Program-made: the position numbers and the translations under genes
The notes under the pieces: generated by a model
Seen by the model: only the letters and a program-made list of their open reading frames with translations
Database searches by the model: none
What the model was told of the DNA's origin: nothing
In this document: piece after piece, positions 43,519 through 55,090 of the stretch
How the letters are laid out: every line of letters starts with the position of its first letter
How positions within the stretch are numbered: position 1 is the stretch's first letter
Origin: Hexactinellida sp. DTS-2022
Taxonomy: Eukaryota > Porifera > Hexactinellida
Length of the DNA: 64,000 bases
Reading direction: 5' to 3'
Assembly: GCA_028753945.1 (NCBI GenBank)
Contig: JAPNXP010000011.1
Location: 2,542,001-2,606,000, forward strand

Positions 43519-44516
43519 TTAAATTATGGATTTTAAAGTATCTAAGATAGAAACTGGACGTGTAGAATATGGTGAATTTGGAGAAGGATCCTTCAACAAT
43601 GAATTGCCCTCCTTATTAACAATCGAATTAACTTTGAATTCGAATAATAAAAAGTTTTTTGTTGGAAGGTCGGTGTTCGGACCGTCTTGTTGGTATACAC
43701 GATGACACCCCGAACCATCTAGCCCATCGGAGACTTTAACCATTAGAGGATAGTCACTTTCGTCAACACTGATGCTAGATACAATCCGATCGACTGTTTG
43801 GGTAAGTAGTTTATGATAAGAAATACCAACTCCAACAGTATGATCTCTAGTAATTAGACGTACTTATTCTATTATATATATACGAGACCGATGGGCTGCT
43901 ACCTTATTGTATCCAGGCAAAGTGAAATTTTCTGATAATAAAGTACTACGAAGTTCTAAATACTTTATCTTTCCTATCTCAAGAGAGTTTAGAAGAAAGG
44001 CCGAATTGTCTAATGTCAATTGGACTTGAAGAGGTATGAAATTTCCCTTTTCAAGAATCTATTTACTCACTTTCGCAGTACTGAAGTCGTGTGCTTCATT
44101 AGAACAGAGTAATAATAGATAATTCGAATTATCTTTGGAGATACTTCCTCATGCTCAGCAACAGAATCAAGATGTGATTCAAGAGAAGAGAGCCGGTACC
44201 TCAAACCTCTGATAGTTAAATCACTAATTAACTTTAGTTTTGAATGAGCAACATTTTCTTCGAAGCTAATAGAAGTAGTGTTTGCATGAAATCTTGGTCG
44301 TTTGGGAAGAGGACAAAATGATATGCTGTTCCAAATACCTAGATCACTTCGTCTTTGAAAGGATCTTCGCTCATTCTGAAGATTACCAACTTCAAACGAA
44401 AGTGATTATATTGGTCTGTGTCAAAACCAAATGAAGAAATAAAATCCTGAGTGATTGAGAGAACACTCTCTGAGCTATGTTCACAAAAATACTGATATGC
44501 TTCCAGGTTATCCATA
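43519..44516 (-). pseudogene. Transib transposase copy 2, N-terminal half, decayed
   Basis: From 44516: MDNLEAYQYFCEHSSESVLS, then in other frames GLRYRLSSLESHLDSVAEHE (copy 1 SLKHRLNILLDHIAFIAERE), LLNSLEIGKIKYLELRST (copy 1 LMDILEIGKRKYTELRVI), and at 43519-43743 SDGLDGSGCHRVYQQ with NTDLPTKNFLLFEFK and NSPYSTRPV. The DGSG box with the first catalytic Asp is kept. The C-terminal half is missing beyond 43519, where element B is inserted. Confidence 0.8.
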
Positions 44517-45186
44517 GCCTAAATTAATTCGGATAAGTGGAAATGAAGTTTTGATATGTACATACCTTAATCATAACGGTAATATATGTTATTTTAAGCA
44601 ACCACAATAATATATAATGTTTTCTTAAATATTTTTTTAGACGATTTTTATCAAGTTGGCTTTTCTTAATTGAATATAACAATTTGGGACAACTTCGGGC
44701 AAGTTGGTGATGGTTTAATTTGATACAGAATTAAAAGAGCTACAAAAGGAAACTTACGAGATTTGACAGAGCGCGACAGAGTAAGTTCTGAGTAATCGAA
44801 GTTGTGATGAGACAAAAAATTGAATTTCAAAAATAGGGATAAATAAAATGTGAATTTTCGATAAATTATTATAGCATCCTTCATACATTCTACTTTATAT
44901 GAAACGTTGCATATAATAGAACTAATAATCCTTTGAAATTGATATTTTGTTTACGCTTGACGCTTGATTCATCTCAAATAATAGTTGCGGTAAACTTGAG
45001 ATGAATTCCATTAGAGTGTTTGTTTCCAACTCTTCTATGGATTCCTATTGTTCTTCGAAACAAGTATATATTGATACAATATTTAACAGAGCTATAAATT
45101 CAATATTGCTCTATCAAATGAGCGTAAATTTGAAAAGTTTAGAAGTAATTCAAATATTCCTAATTTCCAGATGGTGTGCCACTGTG

Positions 45187-47309
45187 CTTTGCAGGGGGGC
45201 ATAATTATAACTAGGAGGGGGGGGGGGGGGCGCATGATTATAATTAGGCATGTGTTTTCATAACTGAAAGGCTTCTTTCTTGACCAGTACTAGAGCTGAG
45301 CTCTATATAATGTATCTCATAAGTTGGTCCTGAGTCATAATAGTTAGCAAATTTGTTAAGGTATTCTTTGAGAGAAACATTTTTATCAGTAGATATTGAA
45401 CGATATTTTCTAGCAAACAACTTGAGAATGTTCGAAATTTGGAGTCTTGAGGTCGTTTCCTAAATTCGGTTATAGGAAATTTGGTAGTGAGATCCTGACA
45501 TCCAAAGTGGTGTTCTAGTGCTATATTTTGAATTTTAGCAGTTTTTAGGCACCTGTAGCCGCAAATATAGGGAAGTTAATGACCAGCAGCCTGATCCAGC
45601 AAAAGTTAAGACGCATAAGTATAGGATTTTCACGGTTTCGAATTCAGATTCTGAACCACTTTATCCTGGAGTCTCCATCATCTTGATTTCATTAAAGTAA
45701 TAAATGGTCTTCTCGAAGTCTTCATAATGGCATAGGCGTAAAAGTTTACCCAAAAATCACTAAAATGTTCCCGGGCGAGATAGAAGTAGCACGCACCGGC
45801 CGGGGTAGATTTTGGATTTAATTATCAATTTACTATAATACGTACTATAATTTAAGGATGATGCATTCTTCAAAGACTGGGCGTATTTATTTGTATGGTT
45901 AATTAATCCCAAAATTGAATATGTCTTAGCCGACAGGAAAGAGCTAGCGATACTTGGCTGTTTTGAGCCATCATAAATATACCTTTTAGACATTCTCAGA
46001 GAGCAGGTTGGAGACTAACAACTGTCAAGGTATATAGCAACTACAATACTACCAAATAAGGAACACGCAATTGAATGAGCAACACAATAAAGTGCACTAT
46101 GCATGTTTTTGAAATGGCATCATCAGTAAGAATAATACTATTATAGTATAATGATAATTAGATAGAAATCTAATCGGGCCGCCCGTGTGCTTCAATATTT
46201 CCGGGGGCCCCGGGATACTTCTACGCCTATGCCTAAAGAAAATAACGCATGCATACCTTCAAAATAAAAGAAACAAAACACTCTATCAGGTGGGGCCTGG
46301 CACCGAAAAAATTTCAACAATAACTTGAATAAGGATAGATTGAGCTTTCGCTCACTTTATTGTAATGACACATCTAATAATGTCCCCCAAAAATCTTTGG
46401 TTGGCTACGCCATGGCCTACTATATTATACGGCTAGATAAGTCAAGTATTTGCTCATTTCATTTCCAGGCCAGTGTTTACTTTCTAATTGCTCGTAAAAT
46501 GAATTACATATTGTTATGGAATAAACTAAACTGACACATTTCGTTATTAAGTTTATAGAAAAGTGTTGTTACTAAAATTATATTGAAGGGAAAAGGACAT
46601 ATGATTATAAATTTATTATATTCCTACAAGATCCACATAGTTTTAATATTCCATGGAAAAATTATTAATTGCATTCCTAATATTCAACATAAAGGTTAAC
46701 AGATCATTAATAAATGTAAAAGTTAAACAATATTATCAACGGTTAACCGGTTAGCCTGCTTACCGAATCCAGCTAGTGACCAGTTCGATGTAGTTATTTG
46801 ACCAGGTCAACCTAATAAATTAACCATAATGTGACCTTGTGATTTAAACATGTTCTCACTAACATGGTGAGTTTCGAGTCTAAACAACTATACAAACCCC
46901 TATACGTGCTAAGAATTCCATGGACAATACATAATATCCCTAGACACAGTTACAGAGGGGTAGAATGTCAAAAAGTATCGTTCGCTTGCTACGCTCGTTC
47001 GATGTTGGTATGAACGATGTTGATATGGTGAAAATACCTGCCTTTGTAACATTAAATATCCAGATTTGAACTAGGCACATGAAATTGTCTAGCACTGGCC
47101 TGTCTATGATAGTAAAAGGAATGGGAGTAATTGCTTTCTTTCGTTTGTGCATTAAGTGTATTTTTCAACATGGGGATTGCTAGGAATCGAATCTCATTAT
47201 CAGAAGAAAAGATAACGCAGGCACATATTCATCACTGTGGGTAGCAAAAAGTGAACAGTAATGTCATTTCATCAGAACTCGAACAATGTTACGAAATTCT
47301 ACGATCTGA
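45187..47309. other. Gene-poor stretch with G-run and possible MITE
   Basis: A run of about 12 G at 45220-45231. CATAGGCGTAAAAGTT at 45731 and inverted CATAGGCGTAGAAGTA ending near 46240 may bound a MITE (no target duplication seen). A minus-strand frame at 45760-45993 of 77 codons is not recognised. Confidence 0.35.
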
Positions 47310-48090
47310 TGATTCATATTTATAGGCCCTATACTTAAATTGATCACAATTTCCGATCGATACGCCTAATCGTTAGATTATTAATTCTGAATAATAAAAT
47401 ATATCAATGCTGATTGTCTATGCTTATATGTCTATGAGTTATAGCCTCTTTCAGGGTTGTATCAACTCAATTTGAGTTGGCAGAATCAACTCATTTTCTT
47501 GAATGAGTTGAAAGAGTTGGTAACAGCAAAATGAATGAGTTGAATAAGTTAGTAGACAAAATATGAGTTGTTTTGCCAACTCAAAATGAGTTGATACAAC
47601 CTTAGTTCCGACCATGGCCAGACCACTTTCACTTTGTCGTAACATTAATGCGTAGGGAGATCCAAAATTTGGCCGGACCACTTTTGAGAGCCGAAAGACG
47701 CAGCTGTAAATGTATTAGTAAACTGAAGATTTAAGATATACGTTAGATACAATTAGTCTAATAAAAAATGAGTTGACAGAATCAACTCATTTTCTTGAAT
47801 GAGTTGAATGAGTTGGTAATAGCAAAATGAATGAGTTGGTAAAGGAAAATTTAGTGAGTTGGTAGACAAAAAATGAGTTGTTTTGCCAAGTCAAAATGAG
47901 TTGATACAACCTTGGCCTCTTTAAATAAAAATTTCATCTGCTGAGCCACCAATTTCAGAGATACATATCTCGATTTCACCAATCTATTGGGTTTGATTTC
48001 TTAGTAGTTTATTTTATTATTGCGCATAAACATTCTATTTTCCCAAATATCATTGATATTTTAATGTTACATTAATTTCAATGCTGGATT
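47310..48090 (-). repeat. Dispersed repeat R, interrupted copy
   Basis: Inverted relative to 61230-61970: GATCGTA.AATTTCGT, AATGCTGATTGTCT, GAGATACATATCTCG, ACCAATCTATT and TTTCCCAAATATCATTG blocks in the same order. It lacks the 330-bp block present at 61318-61650 and contains the MITE at 47452. Confidence 0.75.
47452..47914. mobile_element. hAT-like MITE made of CAACTCA repeats (463 bp)
   Basis: Ends CAGGGTTGTATCAACTC and (inverted) CAAGGTTGTATCAACTC, with perfect 8-bp duplication GCCTCTTT (47444-47451 and 47915-47922). The body is two long blocks of ATGAGTTG/CAACTCAT words around a unique centre. Repeat R at 61230 gives the uninterrupted site. Confidence 0.92.
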
Positions 48091-48215
48091 TTAAAATTTT
48101 TGTTTATCAACTATCACAATCCTAACTGTTGAATATCTTATATGGTTATTAATTCTTTCATCCAACAAATTACAATTTAGACAATGTGTCATATTTCTGA
48201 AACTCACCTATATAG

Positions 48216-48556
48216 TAGAGCACTGCGCGGGGCGGGTTAATAAATTCGGGTTGAGGATTATACGGAGAATTATTTCGCAATCCCGAATAACAAACTTGTA
48301 ATTCTTCAAATTTCCGCCCAAAAACATATTGCCGTCTCTTTATTCCTTAAGGATGCAAATATTTTTGTGCCCGAATTGTGCGCCGAGTGTTTACACCCTA
48401 TTATATAATCCTAGCGATAATACTGGTCATCGAGTGTTGGTGCGGGTTGGTGCGAGTTCATTTGTTTATATTGTCGGATTTGTGGGGCTGGGCGGGTCAA
48501 TCACTAATAGATGCGGGGAGGGGGCGGGTTCCGCATATGACCCGCGCAGAGCTCTA
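48216..48556. mobile_element. hAT-like MITE, TAGAGCnCTGCGCGGG ends (341 bp)
   Basis: Ends TAGAGCACTGCGCGGG and (inverted) TAGAGCTCTGCGCGGG, with near-perfect 8-bp duplication CTATATAG (48208-48215) / CAATATAG (48557-48564). GCGGGTT words are repeated inside. Confidence 0.8.
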
Positions 48557-48954
48557 CAATATAGATCATGTTTCATTATGATTTATACACCAAATTTCAT
48601 TTTCAGACAAATGTGTACTCTTGAAATACTAATAACAATATATATAATTTTTCGTACAATAAACTAATTAAATGTAAATTTAAATTTCAAGCAGTTAGAT
48701 AGAACTATTGCTAGATTCTCCTCCATTGATCAATCGATACATGAGAGCTATAATGTAGCAATATTTACTAGAAAACGTTTTTTTTTCTCCTTGGGTTCAA
48801 TATTAACGAAGGTGTAATGCCTTTCACTTTCAATTTATTCTGTAAAAAGTGTAGGGATATTAAAATGTTAAATACACTTAAAGACAAAATCAAATATCAC
48901 TCAATTCTAACGAATCAATACAATTATTAACTTTAGTTCTTCCAGCGGGAGTAT
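48557..48954. other. Intergenic, AT-rich
   Basis: No gene seen. Confidence 0.4.
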
Positions 48955-48988
48955 CGAGAAAACGAATTTTTTTGAAGTTACTGGTTTC

Positions 48989-49156
48989 ATGGAGGAAAGA
49001 TCAAGAAAAAGGTGGTTTAGCGGAACCAATATCGACGAAATCCGCAAGATTCACTACGATGCCACCATTGAACTAATCCAAAAGTATTATTTAAGTGATG
49101 AAGTATCCCGCACCATACCAACAAAAAAAAGACTATGTGCCTTGAAAGTGAATTGA
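48989..49156 (+). CDS. Small unrecognised reading frame
   Basis: 55 codons, MEERSRKRWFSGTNIDEIRK … YYLSDEVSRTIPTKKRL, ending at 49156; the frame is open upstream to about 48955 (KTNFFEVTGF). The composition is protein-like, with basic and acidic residues well spaced. It looks like a C-terminal or internal exon of a larger transposon protein, but I do not recognise the family. It lies just before the THAP start at 49245. Confidence 0.3.
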   Translation: MEERSRKRWFSGTNIDEIRKIHYDATIELIQKYYLSDEVSRTIPTKKRLCALKVN

Positions 49157-49518
49157 GTAATCAAACACGATGAATATATAATAGTAATACATTCTTCAGA
49201 ACTCATCAATTCATCATAATTCAGTAAAGAAATCAGTACGTATCATGCCCAACAAGTGTTGCGTAACAGGTTGTCGTATTAACTACCAGGATGGTCCAAG
49301 GAGACCAGTGTTCAAATTTCCAGATGAGCCTGAGTTGTCAAATAAGTGGGTACCGTTCTTGAATCGGCGAGATCATGAAATCAGAAAGTATTCTGTGATT
49401 TGCATTAATCATTTTGAAGAGAGGTACATCATTCATCATCCCAAAAAATAACCAACAATTATTCAATGAAACCGATTCCTCCCATTCATCCACATCTCAT
49501 TCCTATTATCCTGGCAAC

Positions 49519-49542
49519 AGCTAGCTAGCTAGCTAGCTAGCT
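49519..49542. repeat. (AGCT)6 microsatellite
   Basis: Six perfect AGCT units, self-complementary, directly abutting a CACAGTGG end. Confidence 0.95.
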
Positions 49543-50663
49543 CACAGTGGGAATTTAGGTGGGAATAGCTACTTTCTTTGTAATTTCAAATCACTTAATT
49601 ATTTCCTCCATTGAATCCAGCATTCTTTCAAACATAGGAATGCAAATTTTCACTCATATCTAACCATCAATTTTTTGGTTATGGTGATGATTGCCAAAAG
49701 CATTTGAACATTAGGAATTTATTTTTGCGGTGTATCAAAATGACTAGTTCATTGCAATATGATATGTACACCAGTAGTAAATTGATTGGTTAATTTCAAG
49801 TATATTTTATAACTATATAAATAGGTACATCAATTTAAATGATGGGAACTCTTTCACCAATTTATTTTTGGCTCCAACTTTTCCTTATACTTCAGTTTCG
49901 GACAAAAAATATAATTTAGGCCGCCATCTAAAAAGTGATGGGACTTATAATGCTTGGCCCTGCTGTGAAATCTGTATAGTATTAAAATGTTGCTTCTATA
50001 GCAACATTTTAACAGTTACAAAAGTATTTACCCCGCACGGGGGCGCACTGAACACTTTATTTACTAATACCAATACCACTTCTGGTAATACATAGCAACA
50101 CTACCAGTCGAGAAGCTCTCGAATTTCTCAAAACGAAACCTTTGTGGGATCTGAGTAATATCAAACAATTTGGTGTCAATTTGATGAATAAAGTTTATCA
50201 GGGAGCTGAACCGTCGGAAAATTAGTGGAAATATATTTTTTACATACTCAGATGTCGAGAATATTGCCAAAACTGGGTTCTACCACCTCCAAAATCTAGG
50301 TGATGTAAAATTCAAATAATGTTTTTTCTAAATGCGCGAAAAGGCGCGACGGAGGTCACTTAATGACTTTGAAGAATATATTAAAGGATTTTTGAAAAAA
50401 TTATACCATGTTCAAGAAATATAATCAATCATCATGCATCATGACTGAACAATAAAATTGTTCTTAACTAACCAAAAATATAATTTAGGACTGAATTATC
50501 ATGAATAGTCTAGAACTACGTTGAGGAGACTACATACATCATTTTTGATAATGCCATTCAGTTTGCAGCTACCGATAACCTATATGTCAAATAATACTCC
50601 ATTGGAGTCTATCTAGCCATAGTTTTCCTATTTCCACTTACACCCCTGAAAATGCCCACTGTG
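49543..50663. mobile_element. Candidate Transib-type non-autonomous element
   Basis: CACAGTGGGAATTTAGG at 49543 and, inverted, CACAGTGGGCATTTTCAGG ending 50663. The next conserved block (TGGGAATAG / TGGAAATAG) is 10 nt from the left heptamer and 20 nt from the right. No 5-bp duplication is seen; the AGCT microsatellite at the left may have erased it. No transposase motif is recognised inside. Confidence 0.4.
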
Positions 50664-52250
50664 AACAGTCCCAAGTGAACCTCTTTCAGTCAGATGAGTT
50701 ACAGTCCTTCAAATCTACACTTGAAATAAGGTCATTTGCAGATGTAGCTAAACACATCAAACAGTCAAAGGAGTATAGCGACCTTCAGCTAGAATAAGTG
50801 ACGACTGTATCACATCATACCGTGTTGTTATAAGTTCAGGAATTGCAACAGTAAAGAGTGCATTCTTGTTGAAAGCAATCCTCATTTCAAACTAAGCAAT
50901 GAAAGCTGTCCAATTTACCTACCTGCATATAATGATCGAGCAGAAGGATCCAAGTTGACTTCACTTGATATGCTCACAAATCTTCCTGTCTACTGTAGGA
51001 ATGTTAAAGCAACCTGTGAAACAAATATCATTAGCGAGTTGTTAAAATTACAATACTACATACTCCACTATTGTATTAAGATTTGCTCTTATCATGAAAT
51101 GCACCTCTAATTCAGAACATCGATATTTGCAAATATTTCTCCCTCTACCAAGTAATTCGCTAATGTATAAGCTAAAGTCACAACCAATCGATACTTGTAA
51201 AGGCTTACAATCACTGAGATAAAATACTTTTTTTAGCAACGATAATGTCCTATTGCTTGACGAAATGTATCTACAACAAGAAGTACAATATGATGGCAGA
51301 GTTAAGTGGATGTGATTCTAGCCTGCAGATGTAGAAAAGTATTAGTGCTTTATGGTCATCGCATTATATATTTTCTAGGGTATTCGATTAACGAAAATTA
51401 ACAAACAGGTCGTTCAAGAAGGCATATTAACTGTATAAGCATGCTCAAGCAGAAGAGATTTCAATGTCAGAGCTGTAGTTAGTGACAACACTGACAATCA
51501 TTCCAGGAATCTGTGTGCATAAAAACATCTCAAATTATACACCCTTGCTCAATGAGAATTAATGCAATAACCAAACTGATCAACCCAGAGAAGCACATCT
51601 ACGTACTTTTAGATATTGTACACTTTGTAAATTTCGGACAACTTCTTACCCACTAAATTTTTCAAAATATCAGCTTTGGAAATATCAGCTATTGCGGATG
51701 TCTCCATTAATATTTCACCAGGGCAAATCAATTGGTCAATTTTTCATAGTTTTCATGAGAAAGATTTAACAATTGAATGTCATGTGAGAAAGGCTCGCAG
51801 GGAACAACAAACAGTCCGTCCCCCTAGCAAAATCAAATTCCATCCAACCACCATAACAAGAATTCGCCAATATTTTCCGGAAGATATAAAACGTAATCTT
51901 TTCAAAACTTAATTCACAATTGGTGGTTGGTAGTAAACCAAATAGGGATTTCATCCGGATCTAATCGGGAGTGTTCTAATCGCGTGATGGAAAAGAGAGT
52001 TTTTGAATATGTAAACTGGTTGAGTAATTGGAGAGAATCAAAGAAGTATGCTCTCTCCAGACAACACTTTGAAATCGGCCTATAGCAGATTTAAGTTATG
52101 ATCTACTTAACGAGGGATACAAATATTCTAACGGGACGCTTACATGCTGGTCCTCTTGAACGTAGATTTTCACAGTACAGGCAGATGTCGGGGCAGATTT
52201 TTAGAAGTCTTAAGGAGGTCATTCAGAATCTATTTTAAAGCTAAAAACAT

Positions 52251-53139
52251 TTATATCAAAGAATATCGAACTCGTCTCAAATAGTTCCTCCATTACAGAC
52301 GAAGAATTGGCCATTCTGCAATCAATCAAGAAAACTTTGACCACATTACCACATCTCATGATACTCTTAACGTGTTAACAATTGTTTCAGGCTATACATC
52401 GCGTTAATTACTAAAGAGTATTGACTGTGAAGAGTGTAAAATAGCCCTCACTAACGATCCTGTATCAAGCACTTATCTTGATGACTACAATAGAGGTGGC
52501 CTAAATAACAACATCTGCACTGAATAGCTACACATAATGTGCATCTCTATACTTAATCATCTGGAACAAGGATTCTTGAAGTAAAAGTTCCCTCTAAAGT
52601 ATTGGCACAGAGCATTCTGAAACACTTATCTTCAGAGTGGGAAGATTCATTTGTCTGCCATTATCACTCAATGGTCGGGCGTCAGAAAGTAAACTCCATT
52701 ATATCAAATTGTTATCTAAGAATTTAAGAAGGGATGAACAGAAACTAGGAGAAGGGATCTAGTCAGATAATTTAAAAGATTTAAAATAGCAGAAAAGTAT
52801 GAATAAATACTAAATTCTGAATGTATACTTGTACAGTATATGAAAAAATACGTATTAGCATGGTTATAACATCACTTTGAACATTCCAAAATTATAACAA
52901 TAAGAGGCTTAGTTTAGAATATAATGAAATATAAAACTGGCCTCTTGTTTGATGGCCTTCTCGGGAACATATATATCCGTATATTTAGTAGGCCATGGCA
53001 CAACACATATGTCCAACACTTGAAAGGACTTTAATTATTTCACAGACAGAGTAGCATCTAAATACAAAAACTTCAAAAACATGGTTAATCTTGTCTATCA
53101 ACAGAAGCTTTTCGGAATCGAAGTTGAATGACATTTTTT
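52251..53139. other. Gene-poor stretch
   Basis: Possibly the distal part of the decayed THAP element (a phrase KVPSKVLAQSILKHLSSEWE near 52590); nothing else supported. Confidence 0.35.
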
Positions 53140-53560
53140 TGCAACTTCTCACACGAGTGTGAAGTTGGCTGAATATTCGACCAGCACAACTTCAGTCAAT
53201 AACTTGACGAACTTTCTGACATCAGATTAAAATGATTTTTACTGAATTCGAAAGAGCAGCAACCTACGTTTATAAACCTAGGAATACAATTTTTAAAGTT
53301 TTAAATCTTTGACAAAAATAATTGACCGAAATATCTACGTTTATGTTATAGAAATTTCATTGAAATATTTTCGTTTAAATATTGAAGTATTCAAAATCGA
53401 GTCTCTTTTAAAATCCTAATATATTTACTATGTATATGCATACAACTAGCATAAGCGTCAATTCCAGTTTGACGTAGACAGTTAGAATTGATTAAATTAG
53501 ATCACAAGCTTCAAGCTGATATTCAATTCGCATGAATAATTCCTTATAAAGAGGAAAATG
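53140..53560 (+). repeat. Dispersed repeat, inverted partner of 59380-59860
   Basis: Shares GTGAAGTTGGCTGAAT, CAGCACAACTTCAGTCAATA, ACTTGACGAACTTTCTGACA and ATTGAAGTATTCAAAATCGA with 59380-59860 in opposite orientation. The start encodes SVKLAEYSTS, as in the unclassified transposase at 15060 (SVKLAQYSTE), so it is probably the 5' end of that family. Confidence 0.7.
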
Positions 53561-54024
53561 TCAATTCACATCTCTCATTCTCCGAATAGTTCTTTGATAT
53601 TATCAACACTATTTATTGTTTGTTAGCTTATTGAATCAATAAACTACTTTCAACATATCAAACGAATCTTTATTTTCAGAAATTATATTCAAATCCCGCA
53701 GCTATTAAATTTAACCTAATCTCGGAATAGAATGATCCAAAATTCTAACTTTGACTTGTGAGTATTGACTCTTGAGGTTCGTTTCTTCTTATTACATAAA
53801 ATTTATGGTTTACACATAGTACGTATTATATCAGGGGTTTTCAACCTGGGGATCGCAAAGGCTTCCTAGGGAGGGCTCACGAAACGATTATCTTTAATGA
53901 TTAGAATGTAAATTATTCAATTATTCTTAAATACAATATATACTGGTATCATCAATTGTGAAGTGGATAGATTTGATTTTGGACCTGATTTGATATGTTG
54001 TCTCTCAAAAATCTTAGCCTAGAG
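53561..54024. other. Intergenic, AT-rich
   Basis: No gene seen. Confidence 0.4.
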
Positions 54025-54525
54025 CAGGGTTGGGGCTGATTACGATTACAATCGTAATCGATTATACATTTCGCTGTAATCATAATCGTAATCGTAATCA
54101 GATGATTCTATTAGAGTGTAATCGTATCATAATCGTAATCATGCTATTTTATTAGCGTGTTTATCTTTTAAATTAAGGGTATATTATCAATTCGTAGGAT
54201 TACCAGTGAAAGTGCATTTATTCACTAACAATAACATTAAATATGAATTCCATCATAAGATATACAGCAACAGTTAGTTTATTGAAATTGACACTTTTCC
54301 TTGTTGTTAGTACTTTTAGATTAGAATTTATCAGACTTAGCCAGACCGCATTTAGTATACATTTTGGGTTGTTTTCATAATCGGAATCATATACAAGTTT
54401 ATAGTAATCGTAATCGTAATCGTAATTGCTTAAAAATTATGGATCGTATTCGTAATCATAATCATAATCTTTAAAAAATATAGATCGTAATCGTAATCAT
54501 CTAAAAGTAATCGGCCCCAACCCTG
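54025..54525. mobile_element. hAT-like MITE made of GTAATC repeats (501 bp)
   Basis: Ends CAGGGTTGGGGCTGATTAC and (inverted) CAGGGTTGGGGCCGATTAC, flanked by GCCTAGAG (54017-54024) / GCCTTGAG (54526-54533), a 7-of-8 match. GTAATCGTAATC iterations fill both flanks of a unique centre. Confidence 0.88.
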
Positions 54526-54580
54526 GCCTTGAGTTTCTCTAGTTCTTGAAAAAAGCAGTACCAACTCTAAGAGTTCTAAT

Positions 54581-55090
54581 CAGTGTTTGCCAGAAAATAC
54601 CACGCCGGAAAATACCCCATGGAAAAAACACTGATGATCATATATGGCATCACTGCATGCCCATTTATGGTCAGCTTCTATATGCAAGAGACATATTTTC
54701 TAAAGAGATTCTACACTTTTAGTGCACCGATAGTTAAATTTAGTACTTTTGAGAGTGGGCCCTAATGTTAAACTAAGGTTAGTGGATTAACCACTGATAT
54801 ATGTATAAGACATGTTTACTAATACGTAGTACCAAATGTACTAGGTGAACGCTGTAAGTGTGTGTATGTAGGAATTATTCGATACAAAAGTAATCTAACA
54901 GTGCGAAATATATCAAATTGTGGAATGAGCATTTATTTAGTGTAGAAGTAAAATAGTATCCGCACTGTCACCGAAATATATTATTCATGCGTAGGGCAGT
55001 CATTAGAAAACGAAGAAAAGTCCAGAAAAGGGCGGTTTTTTCCACCTACCCGGTACTTTCTAGAAAAGGACGGTTCTTTCCCCAACACTG
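54581..55090. mobile_element. Possible hAT-like MITE (510 bp)
   Basis: CAGTGTTTGCCAGAAAA at the left and, inverted, CAGTGTTGGGGAAAGAA at the right, flanked by GTTCTAAT / GTTTTAAC (6 of 8). AGAAAATACC and AGAAAAGG words repeat near the ends. Confidence 0.5.

Larger units (their letters stand above)
40728..45186 (-). mobile_element. Transib element copy 2, with nested insertions
   Basis: Matching ends CACAGTGGCACACC…CTGGAA at 40728 and, inverted, at 45186, with a shared TAGGAA.ATATTT further in. Between them, on the minus strand, is a decayed Transib transposase (43519-44516). About 2.2 kb in the middle (41261-43433) is another element. No target duplication is seen (GAACG against CTTTG), so the ends may have drifted or the copy rearranged. 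Confidence 0.7.
49245..52250 (+). pseudogene. THAP/P-element-type transposase, heavily decayed
   Basis: The THAP finger at 49245-49451 is intact: MPNKCCVTGCRINYQ, PVFKFPDEPELSNKWVPFLN, CINHFEE. It then stops. Downstream remnants in several frames fit a P-type/THAP9-like protein: NAITKLINPEKHIYVLLD and VHFVNF (51560-51640), FEYVNWLSNWRESKKYALSR (52000), and LTGRLHAGPLERRFSQYRQM (52140-52190), the conserved C-terminal block of this group (T.RLqtDPLEr.FgqyRqmsG). Numerous stops and frameshifts. The unit contains the CACAGTGG-ended insertion at 49543-50663. Confidence 0.65.

Noticed and set aside
45760-45993. Minus-strand 77-codon frame as a host exon
   Set aside because: No recognisable domain and no splice or codon evidence; it lies between possible MITE ends.
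49868-50270. Reading frame TFPYTSVSDKKYNLGRHLKS and NTNTTSGNT as part of a Transib transposase
   Set aside because: The resemblance to the TGNVAR motif is only a few residues and the surrounding blocks do not align.
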